A stretch of 64,000 bases of DNA. Source: Thiobacillus denitrificans DSM 12475. Its GTDB lineage: Bacteria > Pseudomonadota > Gammaproteobacteria > Burkholderiales > Thiobacillaceae. The stretch spans positions 149,046 to 213,045 of the forward strand of contig NZ_AQWL01000006.1 in NCBI RefSeq assembly GCF_000376425.1, in the 5' to 3' direction. The position numbers were made by a program, and so were the translations under genes. The notes beneath the pieces were generated by a model. It searched no databases. It had not been told where the DNA came from and saw only the letters and a list, made by a program, of their open reading frames with translations. Of the stretch, positions 36,295 through 44,872 are shown in pieces. Each line of letters begins with the position of its first letter. Within the stretch, counting starts at the first letter, position 1.

Positions 36295-36828
36295 TCAATG
36301 TTTCTCCGGATTCGGCATCAGCTTGTCGATATACGCAATCGCCACCGCCGACACGATGAACGCCATGTGGATGACGGTCTGCCACAACAGCACCTTGTCG
36401 GCCAGGTTGGCGGCGTTGATGAAGGTCTTCAACAGGTGGATCGACGAGATGCCGATGATGGCAGTGGCGAGTTTGACCTTGAGCACGTTGGCGTTGACGT
36501 GCGAAAGCCACTCGGGTTCGTCGGGATGACCTTCGAGGTTGAGGCGTGAAACGAAGGTTTCGTAGCCGCCGACGATGACCATGATGAGCAGGTTGGAAAT
36601 CATCACCACATCGATCAGGCCCAGCACGATGAGCATGATGGCCGCTTCGGTCAGGGCGAAGGTGCCGGTGATCAGATGGATCAGTTCGACCATGAAATGC
36701 ACGACATACACCAGTTGTGCGGCGATCAGGCCCAGATACAGCGGCACCTGAAGCCAGCGGCTTCCGAACAGGAGGGTCGAGAGAAAATTGCCGCGGATTG
36801 CGGCGGGCTGGAGGGCTTCGGGCTTCAT
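36295..36828 (-). CDS. yqhA: YqhA/UPF0114-family inner membrane protein
   Basis: A 177-residue membrane protein with helices near residues 27-47, 60-84, 110-128 and 145-168. The family signature is around [26 protein letters not shown] and [20 protein letters not shown]0114 proteins are widespread and have no assigned role. The ATG at 36828 heads a single-gene unit downstream of hslU on the same strand, 51 bases away, so read-through from hslVU is possible. Confidence 0.92.
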   Translation of the reverse strand: MKPEALQPAAIRGNFLSTLLFGSRWLQVPLYLGLIAAQLVYVVHFMVELIHLITGTFALTEAAIMLIVLGLIDVVMISNLLIMVIVGGYETFVSRLNLEGHPDEPEWLSHVNANVLKVKLATAIIGISSIHLLKTFINAANLADKVLLWQTVIHMAFIVSAVAIAYIDKLMPNPEKH

Positions 36829-36879
36829 GGAATGGACTGCGCGTGACGGAACAGAAGTTGAAATACTAAAAGTGCGGGA

Positions 36880-38202
36880 TTACAGGACGTAGCGCGCCAG
36901 GTCTTCGCGTGCGGCCAGTGCAGCGAGGCGGTCCGTGACAGACTCGGCATTGACGATGTATTCGCCGGTAATGTTCCCGGCGTCGAAGGAAATATCTTCC
37001 AGCAGTTTCTCCATCACGGTATGGAGCCGCCGTGCGCCGATGTTTTCGGTGCGTTCGTTCACTTCGAAGGCAATCTCGGCGATGCGGCGGATGCCATCGT
37101 CGGTGAACTTGAGGGTTACGCCCTCGGTCGCCAGCAAGGCCTCGTACTGGCGCGTCAGGCAGGCGTCGGTGGCGGTCAGGATGCGCTCGAAATCTTCCAC
37201 CGAGAGTGCCTGCAGTTCGACCCGGATCGGCAGCCGTCCCTGCAGTTCGGGGATGAGGTCGGACGGCTTGGACAGGTGAAACGCGCCGCTGGCGATGAAC
37301 AGGATGTGATCGGTCTTCACCATGCCGTACTTGGTCGAGACGGTGGTGCCCTCGATCAGCGGCAACAGGTCGCGCTGGACGCCCTGGCGCGACACGTCGC
37401 TGCCGTGGGCGTCGCTGCGGGTGGCGATCTTGTCGATCTCGTCGAGGAACACGATGCCGTTCTGCTCGACCGCTTCCAGCGCCTGCTGCTTGGTTTCCTC
37501 GTCGCTGATCAGGCGCCCGGCCTCTTCCTCGGCCAGCAGCTTCATGGCTTCGCGCACTTTCAGCTTGCGGCTCTGCCGGCGGCCTTGCCCGAGGTTCTGA
37601 AACATGCCCTGCAACTGTTGCGACAGGTCTTCCATTCCCGGCGGGGTGAAGATTTCCATGCCGGGGCTGACCACTGCCAGCTCGATTTCGATTTCCTTGT
37701 CGTCGAGCGCGCCTTCGCGCAGCATCTTGCGGAAACGCTGGCGTGCCGCGCCTTCCTCGCGTTGCGGCTCGGCTTCGCCGAAGCTGCTGCCGCGCGGCGG
37801 CGGCAGCAGCGCGTCGAGGATGCGCTCCTCGGCCGCCTCCTCGGCGCGAAAACGGACTTTGTCGGCCGCCTGTCCGCGCATCTGTTTGACCGCGGTTTCC
37901 ATCAGGTCGCGGATGATGGTGTCGACGTCGCGCCCGACGTAGCCGACCTCGGTGAACTTGGTCGCCTCGATCTTGATGAAGGGGGCGTTGGCGAGCCGTG
38001 CCAGGCGTCGCGCGATCTCGGTCTTGCCGACCCCGGTCGGGCCGATCATGAGGATGTTCTTCGGCGTGATTTCCTGGCGCAGCGGCTCATTCACCTGCTG
38101 GCGGCGCCAGCGGTTTCGCAACGCGACCGCCACCGCGCGTTTGGCGGCGGCCTGGCCGACGATGTGCTTGTCGAGTTCGTGGACGATTTCTTTAGGAGTC
38201 AT
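36880..38202 (-). CDS. hslU: ATP-dependent protease ATPase subunit HslU
   Basis: A 440-residue AAA+ unfoldase that feeds proteins to HslV. The Walker A is [15 protein letters not shown], the Walker B is [10 protein letters not shown], and the substrate-pore loop region is near GYVGRDVDT. The C-terminal LARYVL is the tail that inserts into HslV to activate it. The intermediate I-domain (about 110-240) is Arg/Glu-rich as usual. It follows hslV on the same strand; the 79-base gap holds TCAGG repeats. Confidence 0.97.
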   Translation of the reverse strand: MTPKEIVHELDKHIVGQAAAKRAVAVALRNRWRRQQVNEPLRQEITPKNILMIGPTGVGKTEIARRLARLANAPFIKIEATKFTEVGYVGRDVDTIIRDLMETAVKQMRGQAADKVRFRAEEAAEERILDALLPPPRGSSFGEAEPQREEGAARQRFRKMLREGALDDKEIEIELAVVSPGMEIFTPPGMEDLSQQLQGMFQNLGQGRRQSRKLKVREAMKLLAEEEAGRLISDEETKQQALEAVEQNGIVFLDEIDKIATRSDAHGSDVSRQGVQRDLLPLIEGTTVSTKYGMVKTDHILFIASGAFHLSKPSDLIPELQGRLPIRVELQALSVEDFERILTATDACLTRQYEALLATEGVTLKFTDDGIRRIAEIAFEVNERTENIGARRLHTVMEKLLEDISFDAGNITGEYIVNAESVTDRLAALAAREDLARYVL

Positions 38203-38203
38203 T

Positions 38204-38235
38204 TCAGGGGGCAGGATCAGGGGTCAGGATTCAGG
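38204..38235. repeat. Short TCAGG repeat in the hslV-hslU gap
   Basis: TCAGG occurs at 38204, 38217, 38224 and 38231; the last three are in a 7-base period (TCAGGGG, TCAGGAT, TCAGGAG). The tract lies immediately upstream of the hslU start. It is similar in style to the 13-bp repeat upstream of mpl and may be a slippage product. Confidence 0.55.
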
Positions 38236-38266
38236 AGCGTTGTCGCTTCGCGGGTTTTTTCAGGGG

Positions 38267-38281
38267 GCGGCCGAAGGCCGC
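38267..38281 (-). other. Hairpin directly after the hslV stop
   Basis: GCGGCC (38267-38272) and GGCCGC (38276-38281) form a perfect six-pair stem with loop GAA, abutting the hslV stop. It has no downstream T-run, so mRNA processing or partial attenuation between hslV and hslU is more likely than termination. Confidence 0.35.
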
Positions 38282-38848
38282 TCATTCCCTGACCTGTGAA
38301 TCCTGCCTTCTATTACCCAGCACCTCGATCACATGATTCTGGTTCGAGTAAATGCAGATGTCTCCCGCAATGGTGAGGCTCTTTTTGACGATTTCAAGCG
38401 GGGGCAGGTCGGTGTTTTCCAGCAGCGCGCGGGCGGCGGACTGGGCGAAGGCGCCGCCCGAGCCGATGGCGGCGATGCCAAGCTCGGGTTCCAGCACGTC
38501 GCCGTTGCCGGTGATGATGAGCGAATATTCGCTGTCGGCCACCGCCAGCATGGCTTCGAGCCGCCGCAGCATGCGGTCGGTGCGCCAGTCCTTGGCGAGT
38601 TCGACCGCACTTCTGAGCAGATGCCCAGAATGCTTGTCGAGCTTGGCTTCGAAGCGCTCGAACAGGGTGAAGGCGTCGGCGGTGCCGCCGGCGAATCCGG
38701 CCAGGACCTTTTCCTGATACAGCCGGCGCACCTTGCGCGCGGTGGACTTGATGACAATGTTGCCGAGGGTGACCTGGCCGTCGCCGCCGAGAGCGACCTC
38801 GCTGCCACGGCGGACGGAGAGGATGGTGGTGCCACGATATTGTTCCAT
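38282..38848 (-). CDS. hslV: ATP-dependent protease subunit HslV
   Basis: A 188-residue threonine peptidase related to proteasome beta subunits. The catalytic Thr is in [15 protein letters not shown]: Thr7, which must be exposed by removal of a six-residue propeptide, as in other betaproteobacteria. Typical motifs are [21 protein letters not shown] and [16 protein letters not shown] chose the ATG at 38848; upstream in-frame sequence is not conserved in the family. The C-terminus is a few residues longer than in E. coli. Confidence 0.96.
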   Translation of the reverse strand: MEQYRGTTILSVRRGSEVALGGDGQVTLGNIVIKSTARKVRRLYQEKVLAGFAGGTADAFTLFERFEAKLDKHSGHLLRSAVELAKDWRTDRMLRRLEAMLAVADSEYSLIITGNGDVLEPELGIAAIGSGGAFAQSAARALLENTDLPPLEIVKKSLTIAGDICIYSNQNHVIEVLGNRRQDSQVRE

Positions 38849-38953
38849 GGCCGAATTATAAATGACGCTCAGGTCGAGACAGGCGGCGGTCCGGCAGGCC
38901 GGGCACCCACGCCACGGCGGCTTGCGCGGCCTCGGCAATCAGGGTGTCGTCCA

Positions 38954-40066
38954 TCAACTGCGGTGATGCGGGATGAGTTGCGCCAGCTGGTCGATGCCCA
39001 TGACGCGAAACAGTTCGTGGATGAGCGCGTTGTGTCCGCGCAGGGTGATGCTCTTGCCGTTGCCCAGGCATTGCATCAGCACCCCGATGAACTGGCTGAC
39101 GCTGCCGTAATCGACGCGGGTGACCTGCGACAGATCGACCAGCACTTCACTGTGAGTGGCGGCGTAGCTGCAGAGTTGCTGCAAGACGCTGTCGTTGGCG
39201 GGGGTGATCTCGCCAGTCAGCTGCAGGGCATTGTCCAGCGGCTCGGCAGGCTTGCTCTGCACTACTTCCGCGGCTTGCACCTCGCTCCAGGACGGGGGGG
39301 AGACTTCAAAACGCACGGCGTAGTCGACGGCCAGATCCTCGAATTTCTCCTGTTGCCCAAGCGTTTGGTACAGTTCCAGCAACAGCAGCCAGTGCACTGC
39401 ACGGCTGTGAGTGGCGCGGTTGAGATCCTGCAGCAGCGCGATCAGGCGGTCGACGCCGCTGACCTGCAGCTTGCGCCTGGCCTTGCGCGCCGCGCTCAGG
39501 ATCCGGGCGCATTCGTCCGCCCCCGACTCGTCGACCATGGCGATGTCTGAAAAATCGATCCGCACCGTGGTGTTTTTGGCGGTGGCGGCAATGCCGTCAC
39601 GCAGCGTGGCCGCAGCGGTCTTGTCGAGCAGGCCGGGCAGTTCCAGGCTGGCGGTCTGGGCTTGCTGGGGCGTGGCCGCGCCGTTGCCGTTCATTTTTTG
39701 CCAGACCGGCGGCGAGGTCTCAAAGCGCAACGCATAATCCAGCGCCAGCTGGTCGAATTCTTTCTCACGGCCCTGGATGGCGTACAGATCGAACAGCATG
39801 TGCCAGGCGTGCCGGTCGCCCGCCGCCAGGATGCCCTGCAGCAAATGCTCGGCCATCCCGACCTGGCCGCTGGCATAGAGGATGGCGGCTTCGTCCAGCG
39901 GCGACTGGGGCGCTCCGCTGGTCTCTTCCACCACGATGCCGCTCGCCCCCATGTTCATGGTCATCAGGGTCTCGGTCGGGGGCGACTCGGCTTCCCTCGC
40001 GACTGCAGATTTGTGCGCAGCGGCGGGGGGCTTGTCCTTGCCTTTTTTGAAAAACGGGAGAGCCAC
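38954..40066 (-). CDS. Protein with two STAS domains and internal duplication
   Basis: A 370-residue cytoplasmic protein. The N-terminal 40 residues are charged and low in complexity. Two copies of a helical element follow (FDQLALDYALRFETSPPVW near 100-120; FEDLAVDYAVRFEVSPPSW near 240-260), each leading into a STAS-like domain (LRDGIAATAKNTTVRIDFSD and CSYAATHSEVLVDLSQ). STAS domains are regulatory and bind partners or nucleotides; neither copy has an obvious DSS-type phospho-Ser (SGADEC, and YGSVSQF). It lies just upstream of hslV on the same strand, so it may share its transcript. Function unknown. Confidence 0.85.
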   Translation of the reverse strand: MALPFFKKGKDKPPAAAHKSAVAREAESPPTETLMTMNMGASGIVVEETSGAPQSPLDEAAILYASGQVGMAEHLLQGILAAGDRHAWHMLFDLYAIQGREKEFDQLALDYALRFETSPPVWQKMNGNGAATPQQAQTASLELPGLLDKTAAATLRDGIAATAKNTTVRIDFSDIAMVDESGADECARILSAARKARRKLQVSGVDRLIALLQDLNRATHSRAVHWLLLLELYQTLGQQEKFEDLAVDYAVRFEVSPPSWSEVQAAEVVQSKPAEPLDNALQLTGEITPANDSVLQQLCSYAATHSEVLVDLSQVTRVDYGSVSQFIGVLMQCLGNGKSITLRGHNALIHELFRVMGIDQLAQLIPHHRS

Positions 40067-40105
40067 GGAATATGCGTGCTTGGATGAGGGAATCAGTGCT
40101 GGATA

Positions 40106-40894
40106 CTAGCGCTGTCGCCCGCGCGCAGCAACCCGCAGCAGGTTACCGGCGAGCAGGGCGACGATGGCAAGCGCGATGACGACCGCCGGGCCGGCCGGCC
40201 AGTCGGACAATGCCGAAGCGGCCAGTCCCGCCGCGTAGGCCAGCGCGCCCAGTGCCCAGCCGGCGAGCAGCCCCGCGCGGGGCGGCCAGCCGCGCACCGC
40301 CAGCGCAGGCAGAATCAGGCTGGCAAATACCAGATACACGCCCACCAGCTGCACCGAGGCGGTGATGGCGAGGGCGAAGACCAGATAAAACCCGAGCGTT
40401 CCAAGGCCTGCGCCGCGCCATGCCCACAGCCCCAGCAACGCGGCATACAGCCCGGCGATCTGCGCGACCTGCCTGGGCGTCGCCCACAGGATCTGCCCGG
40501 TCAGCAGTTCCGACAAATGTTCGCCGCCGTGCGGGTCGCCCGCCAGCAGCAGCACGCCGAGGCTGGCCGCCACCACGAAGGCCGAGCCGATCAGTGCTTC
40601 CTGAATTTCCGGCCAGCGGCGTTCACACGTCGCCAGCAACGCCGCCCCCGCCAGTGCCGCACCGGCAGCGGCAAGCTGGGTGGGCCAGCCCTCCGGCGCC
40701 AGATCGAACGCGTGCGCCGCAATCACCCCGAGCACCGCGATCTGCGCGATCGCCAGATCGAGAAAGATGATCCCGCGCGCCAGCACCCGCCGTCCCAGCG
40801 GCACGTGAGTTGCCAGCACCAGCAGGCCGGCGGCCAGCGGCCAGCCCAGCAGGCCGGGGTCGAGCGCGTCGAGATTCAGGCTTGCGGAATTCAT
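40106..40894 (-). CDS. znuB: Metal ABC transporter permease (ZnuB-like)
   Basis: A 262-residue inner-membrane permease of the ABC-3 family (Zn/Mn). It has about seven hydrophobic helices and the family stretch LVGVYLVFASLILPALAV. The ATG at 40894 overlaps the znuA stop (ATGA). It is the last gene of the zinc cluster. No znuC ATPase is next to it or anywhere in the window, so either an ATPase is encoded elsewhere or this transporter uses a shared one. Confidence 0.9.
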   Translation of the reverse strand: MNSASLNLDALDPGLLGWPLAAGLLVLATHVPLGRRVLARGIIFLDLAIAQIAVLGVIAAHAFDLAPEGWPTQLAAAGAALAGAALLATCERRWPEIQEALIGSAFVVAASLGVLLLAGDPHGGEHLSELLTGQILWATPRQVAQIAGLYAALLGLWAWRGAGLGTLGFYLVFALAITASVQLVGVYLVFASLILPALAVRGWPPRAGLLAGWALGALAYAAGLAASALSDWPAGPAVVIALAIVALLAGNLLRVAARGRQR

Positions 40895-41784
40895 GGCACG
40901 GCTTTCAGCAACCGATCCAGCGTGTCGTCGAACAGGCCGAACAAATCGTTCGCCCGCTCGCTGCCGCCGACCGTGTAGGGCAGCGCGACGGCGGGCATGC
41001 CGGTGCGCTGCGACAGCCAGTCGGCCGGGCGCGGACTCTGGTAGACCGCGCGCAATACCATTTTCGCGGGCGCCGTTTGCAGCTGCGCGGCCACTCGCGC
41101 CAGATGTCCGACTGAGGGTTCGACGCCCGGCTTGGGTTCGAGCGTGACCACTTCGCGCAGCCCCAGCCAGGCCAGCAGGTAGCTGAAGGATTTGTGCTGC
41201 ACCGCCACCGGCTGGTTCCTGAGCGGCGCGGCGCGGATTTCCCAGCGCGCAATCGCAGTCTGCCAGCGCGCTGCGAACGCCTCGCCGCGCGCGCGATAGT
41301 CTGCCGCGTGCACGGGGTCGATCTCGGCCAGCCGCGCGCCGAGCGCCGCACCGACGCGGGCAATGTTGCGCGGATCGGTGTGGATGTGCGGATTGCCCTG
41401 TGCGTGCACATCGCCTTCCGCGCGGTCGAGCCGCGCCGGTTTTTCCAGCAGCGGCACGAAGCGCGTCGCCTCGAAATAGCCGGGGCGGCCGGGCTGCACC
41501 GCGGCGTTGCCGGCGTCGCGCAACAGCACCGGCAGCCAGCCGGTTTCCAGTTCCGCGCCGGTGCACACCACCAGCGCCGCGCGCCGCATCTGCGCGATCA
41601 GGCTGGGGCGCGCCTCGATCCGGTGCGGATCCTGAAAGGCGGTGGTGGCCGAGTAGATCTTGACGTCGTCGCCGCCGATTTCCTTTGCCAGCGCCGCCCA
41701 TTCAGGCTCGCAGGCGAAGACGTTGAGAGCGGCGTGGGCGCTGACCGGCAGGCACAGCGCGAGATAAACAAGCAGTCGTTTCAT
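40891..41784 (-). CDS. znuA: Zinc ABC transporter substrate-binding protein (ZnuA-like)
   Basis: A 297-residue periplasmic metal-binding protein of the cluster A-I type with a signal peptide (1-18). Likely metal ligands are His in FQDPHRIEARPS, His in GNPHIHTDPRN, and His in VQHKSFSYLL, plus a late Glu/Asp. It lacks the His-rich loop typical of many ZnuA proteins; a short DVHAQGNPHIH stretch is the only His-dense part. It lies between the outer-membrane protein gene (10-base gap) and znuB. Confidence 0.9.
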   Translation of the reverse strand: MKRLLVYLALCLPVSAHAALNVFACEPEWAALAKEIGGDDVKIYSATTAFQDPHRIEARPSLIAQMRRAALVVCTGAELETGWLPVLLRDAGNAAVQPGRPGYFEATRFVPLLEKPARLDRAEGDVHAQGNPHIHTDPRNIARVGAALGARLAEIDPVHAADYRARGEAFAARWQTAIARWEIRAAPLRNQPVAVQHKSFSYLLAWLGLREVVTLEPKPGVEPSVGHLARVAAQLQTAPAKMVLRAVYQSPRPADWLSQRTGMPAVALPYTVGGSERANDLFGLFDDTLDRLLKAVP

Positions 41785-41794
41785 GCCGGCCTCC

Positions 41795-43141
41795 TCAGAA
41801 ACTGTGGGCGCCGTGGCTGCCCAGGCTGTGGATGTATTGCACGAACCACTGGTTCTCGCTGAGGTCCTCCATCGACTTGTCCTGCGAATATTGCAGACGC
41901 AGGCGCGAAAACTCGGACGGCGAGTAATCGAGCATCAGCGAGTGGCGCGTCGGCTTGTATTCCGACACGGGCAGGAAGGCATTGTTGGCACCGAAGTCGA
42001 CCGAGCCGGGGTTCAGGCGGTCGTAGCGGTAGCCGGTACGCCAGCGCGGCATGAACTGATAGACGCCCTGCGCGTAGTAGCCGGACTGGCGCGAGTGGGT
42101 GGCGTCTTCGCTGCCGGTGCACGCGCCGCCGTCAGCCGGGTTGTCGACGCACAGCAGACTGCCACGTTCGCTGCGGCGGAAATATTCGGTCGCGAATTTG
42201 AAATTCCGTTCCGATGCGTTGCCGTTGGGCGCCCATTTCCAGACGAAGTCCGCCATCCAGGTCTTGCTCTTGCCCGAGAACAGGGTTTCGGCTTCCACGT
42301 CGTTGAGATCGTCCACGTCGCCATCGCGTTCGTTCGCCTTGGCGTGCAGATACGACACTCCGGCGCGCCAGCTGTGGGATGCGCCGACGTCGCCGCCGAG
42401 GTGGCCAAACAGTGCGTAACTGCCGGCGCCGTTCCGGTTGCGGTCGGTGCCGGGGAAGTTGGCGCCGCGCCCGGCTTCGGCGCCCAACTCCATATACAGA
42501 TCGGTCGGCGCCACCCATTTCAGCTGTACGCCGTCGTTGCCATAAGCCTCGCCGAACAGCACGCGGTACATCAGGTTGTTGTCGGCGAAATCCCAGGCGT
42601 GCGGATGCTGCGCGTTCTGGTAGCCGAGACCGGACAGGAAACGGCCGCCCCGGATCGACAGCCCATTGCCCAGCGCGGTGGTCTGGAACCAGGCTTCCTC
42701 GATTTCGACTTCCTCGTCGAGCAGGGCCAGATTCATGTAGCCGCGGAAATAAGGATCGATGCTGGCGCTCATCACCAGTTCGGTGTGGTCGAGCGAGAAG
42801 CCGCGCGGTGCGCCGTGATCGTGCCCGGCAGGCAGGAAGCCGCTGATGTGACGATGCTCGATATCGTCGAGATGAGCGTATTTGCCTTGCAGGATGAGCG
42901 AGATATCCGGGTTGAAACGGTTGCCGGCAGCAGTGCCTTGCGGCGGGGCGGCGTCGGCTTGCGCGGCGATCGGGGCGGGAGCCGCGTCAGCCTGCTGCAA
43001 GCGGGCTTCCAGTGCCTGGATGCGTGCTTCGTAGGTGGATTTCATTTCCTTCAGCTCGGCGCGCAGCGCGTCGAGATCGGCGTCGGCATAAACCGGAAAG
43101 GCAGCCGCGAGCGCGGTCGCCAGAATAGCAGGACGTAACAT
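41795..43141 (-). CDS. Outer-membrane beta-barrel protein of the zinc cluster
   Basis: A 448-residue protein with a signal peptide (1-19), an N-terminal coiled coil (about 22-52, ELKEMKSTYEARIQALEARL), and a barrel with alternating strands that ends in Phe (GAHSF). A His/Asp-rich part (GHDHGAPRGF, DIEHRH) is close to the barrel start. Two cysteines (LLCVDN, ACTGS) sit in one predicted outer loop. It is not a TonB-dependent receptor; no plug domain is seen. Placement among zur-type genes suggests a zinc-starvation porin. Confidence 0.85.
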   Translation of the reverse strand: MLRPAILATALAAAFPVYADADLDALRAELKEMKSTYEARIQALEARLQQADAAPAPIAAQADAAPPQGTAAGNRFNPDISLILQGKYAHLDDIEHRHISGFLPAGHDHGAPRGFSLDHTELVMSASIDPYFRGYMNLALLDEEVEIEEAWFQTTALGNGLSIRGGRFLSGLGYQNAQHPHAWDFADNNLMYRVLFGEAYGNDGVQLKWVAPTDLYMELGAEAGRGANFPGTDRNRNGAGSYALFGHLGGDVGASHSWRAGVSYLHAKANERDGDVDDLNDVEAETLFSGKSKTWMADFVWKWAPNGNASERNFKFATEYFRRSERGSLLCVDNPADGGACTGSEDATHSRQSGYYAQGVYQFMPRWRTGYRYDRLNPGSVDFGANNAFLPVSEYKPTRHSLMLDYSPSEFSRLRLQYSQDKSMEDLSENQWFVQYIHSLGSHGAHSF

Positions 43142-43167
43142 TTTTCACTCCGTAAACGAATGACACT

Positions 43168-43192
43168 GGCCCGCGCTGGCGTTGCGCGGGCC
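43168..43192 (-). other. GC-rich hairpin inside the zinc operon
   Basis: GGCCCGCG (43168-43175) and CGCGGGCC (43185-43192) form an eight-pair stem with a nine-base loop between the small exported protein gene and the barrel gene. No T-run follows. It may tune transcript stability or allow partial termination inside the operon. Confidence 0.4.
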
Positions 43193-43201
43193 GGATGAAG
43201 G

Positions 43202-43507
43202 TCAGGCGTGGACGGAGAAGGGCGGGGCGCGGGCGCGAGCGGGACGGGGCGCAAGATCGACGCGCACGGGCGCGTCGGCGGGCAGGTCCACGCGGGCGCC
43301 AGGCGGAATCGTCAGGACGAGCAGGCTGGGCGGCACGACCGAACCCAACTGCGCCTGGGCGATGCAGACTTCGCAGGGATGATTGGCCTGGTCCGCGTCG
43401 TACGGGTGCAGATGAGTCAGCGTATGCGCGAACGCCGCCGCCTGCCCGAACAACAGGATCAGCGCGAACAGCCAGGGCAGCAGGTGACGGAGGAACAGGG
43501 GCCGCAT
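43202..43507 (-). CDS. Small exported protein with CEVC motif (DUF2946-like)
   Basis: A 101-residue protein with a hydrophobic N-terminus (about 8-28) and the segment HTLTHLHPYD followed by HPCEVCIAQ. The His and Cys residues form a plausible metal site at about residues 28-52. A Pro/Ala/Arg-rich tail follows. It resembles the DUF2946 group of small exported proteins found near copper or zinc genes. It starts two bases past the yidD stop. A role in zinc handling is inferred from context only. Confidence 0.7.
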   Translation of the reverse strand: MRPLFLRHLLPWLFALILLFGQAAAFAHTLTHLHPYDADQANHPCEVCIAQAQLGSVVPPSLLVLTIPPGARVDLPADAPVRVDLAPRPARARAPPFSVHA

Positions 43508-43508
43508 T

Positions 43509-43745
43509 TTATTTGTGCTTCTTGACCGGCGGCACCGGGTCGTAGCCGTGAGCGCAGCCGGGGCGGCAGCGGCTGATGCGTTTGGCGGCCAGCCAGCTGC
43601 CCTTGAGCGCGCCGTGCTTTTCGATCGCTTCCTTGCCGTATTCAGAGCAGGTCGGCAGGTAGCGGCATTGCCGGCCCAGCCACGGCGAGAGCGCCAACTG
43701 GTAGAGGCGGATCGCGCCGACGAGGCATTTCTGCGCCAAATTCAT
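43509..43745 (-). CDS. yidD: Membrane protein insertion efficiency factor YidD
   Basis: A 78-residue protein with the YidD family pattern: N-terminal amphipathic helix ([12 protein letters not shown]), [11 protein letters not shown] and [14 protein letters not shown]. YidD normally sits between rnpA and yidC near the origin and helps insertion of inner-membrane proteins. Here it lies inside a zinc-starvation cluster, coupled to the CobW-type GTPase gene by an ATGA overlap. It may be the only copy or a second, zinc-regulated copy; this window cannot tell. Its four cysteines would suit metal binding. Confidence 0.93.
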   Translation of the reverse strand: MNLAQKCLVGAIRLYQLALSPWLGRQCRYLPTCSEYGKEAIEKHGALKGSWLAAKRISRCRPGCAHGYDPVPPVKKHK

Positions 43746-44872
43746 GGGCTTGCCAGCGCGTCAGGCTCGGCCTGGCTGCGCGCCGCACCGGTAAAATCGG
43801 CCAGCAGTCTTTCCACGAAAGCGGGTTCGAGGTCGCGCACGATGAAGACGAAGCGGCTACGATGATCCCCGTCCGGCCAGGCATCGAGCCTCACTTCGGG
43901 ATACAGCACATGCTGTACGCCGTGCAGCACCACCGGCTGGGCATCGCCCTGCAGGTTCACGATGGCCTTGAAACGCAGCAGGTTTTCCGCGCGAAACGAG
44001 GTGAGCATGCCGAGTGCGGATTGCAGGCCATAACGATCGAGCGGCGTGTCGAGCACCACCGAAAATGCCTGGATGCGTGCGTCGTGCAGTGCGGGCTGCG
44101 TTTTTCCGATGGCAGGGCTGGCGCCGGCCGGCCGATAGTGCTGCTGCTTCAGCCAGCGCGCCACTTCCAGCGATTTGGTCGCGGCATTCCACAGCCCCAG
44201 GTTCTGGATCGCTGCGGGATCGAGTTCGCCGTGCGTCACCGGGATGAGGTCGGCTGCCGGGTTGAGCGCGGCCAGCCGCTCGCGCAGGGCGGCGACCCGG
44301 TCCGGCGCAGTGAGGTCTATCTTGGTGAGCAGTAACTTGTCGGCTACCGCCACCTGCTTCACCGCCTCGGGGTGTTCGTCGAGCTGGCCCATGCCAAACA
44401 GCGCGTCCACCATGGTGACTACGCCGTCGAGGCGGAAGCGCGCGCGCACCCAGTTGTCGCGCAGCAGGGTGTCGAGCACCGGCACCGGGTCGGCCACCCC
44501 GGTGGTTTCGATGATGACGCGCTCGAATGCGGGAATGTCGCCCTTCTGTCGCGCCATCCACAGGTTCTTCAGGGTCGGCGCCAGGCTGCCGGAAATCGTG
44601 CAGCACACGCAGCCGCCCGACAGTAGCGCCATCGGCCCCTCCATCTTTTGCAGCAGTTGATGGTCGAGCGCGACTTCGCCGAACTCGTTCATCAGGATCG
44701 CGGTACGCGGCAGTGTACGCACCAGATGGTTCAGCAGCGTGGTTTTGCCGCTGCCTAAAAATCCGGTGAGCAGGGTGACGGGAAGCGGGGCATGCGAATC
44801 CACGCGCGCATCGGCGTGCAGTGGATCGGCGTTGCCTAGTGGCGCAGCCATGCCGGGTGCGCGTGGCGGCAT
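43742..44872 (-). CDS. CobW/ZigA-type GTPase, putative zinc metallochaperone
   Basis: A 376-residue G3E GTPase. It has the P-loop [11 protein letters not shown] near residue 40, NEFGEVALD, the metal motif GGCVCCT (CxCC), ETTGVADP (Walker B/switch), TKIDL (base specificity) and a C-terminal CobW_C domain. The COG0523 group delivers zinc to client enzymes under zinc limitation. The ORF start at 44872 adds a 24-residue N-terminal stretch; a Met eight residues in is also possible. Its stop overlaps the yidD start. Confidence 0.92.
   Translation of the reverse strand: MPPRAPGMAAPLGNADPLHADARVDSHAPLPVTLLTGFLGSGKTTLLNHLVRTLPRTAILMNEFGEVALDHQLLQKMEGPMALLSGGCVCCTISGSLAPTLKNLWMARQKGDIPAFERVIIETTGVADPVPVLDTLLRDNWVRARFRLDGVVTMVDALFGMGQLDEHPEAVKQVAVADKLLLTKIDLTAPDRVAALRERLAALNPAADLIPVTHGELDPAAIQNLGLWNAATKSLEVARWLKQQHYRPAGASPAIGKTQPALHDARIQAFSVVLDTPLDRYGLQSALGMLTSFRAENLLRFKAIVNLQGDAQPVVLHGVQHVLYPEVRLDAWPDGDHRSRFVFIVRDLEPAFVERLLADFTGAARSQAEPDALASP

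Noticed and set aside
38856-38952. Possible 32-residue frame right after the STAS gene with a TGATG overlap
   Set aside because: The overlap is attractive, but the peptide has no recognisable feature and the region is needed for the hslV promoter or leader.
40894-41701. N-terminal extension of znuB (frame open upstream by about 270 codons)
   Set aside because: The extension overlaps znuA in another frame and is Arg/Gly/Ala-rich artefact; the ATG at 40894 with ATGA coupling is the proper start.
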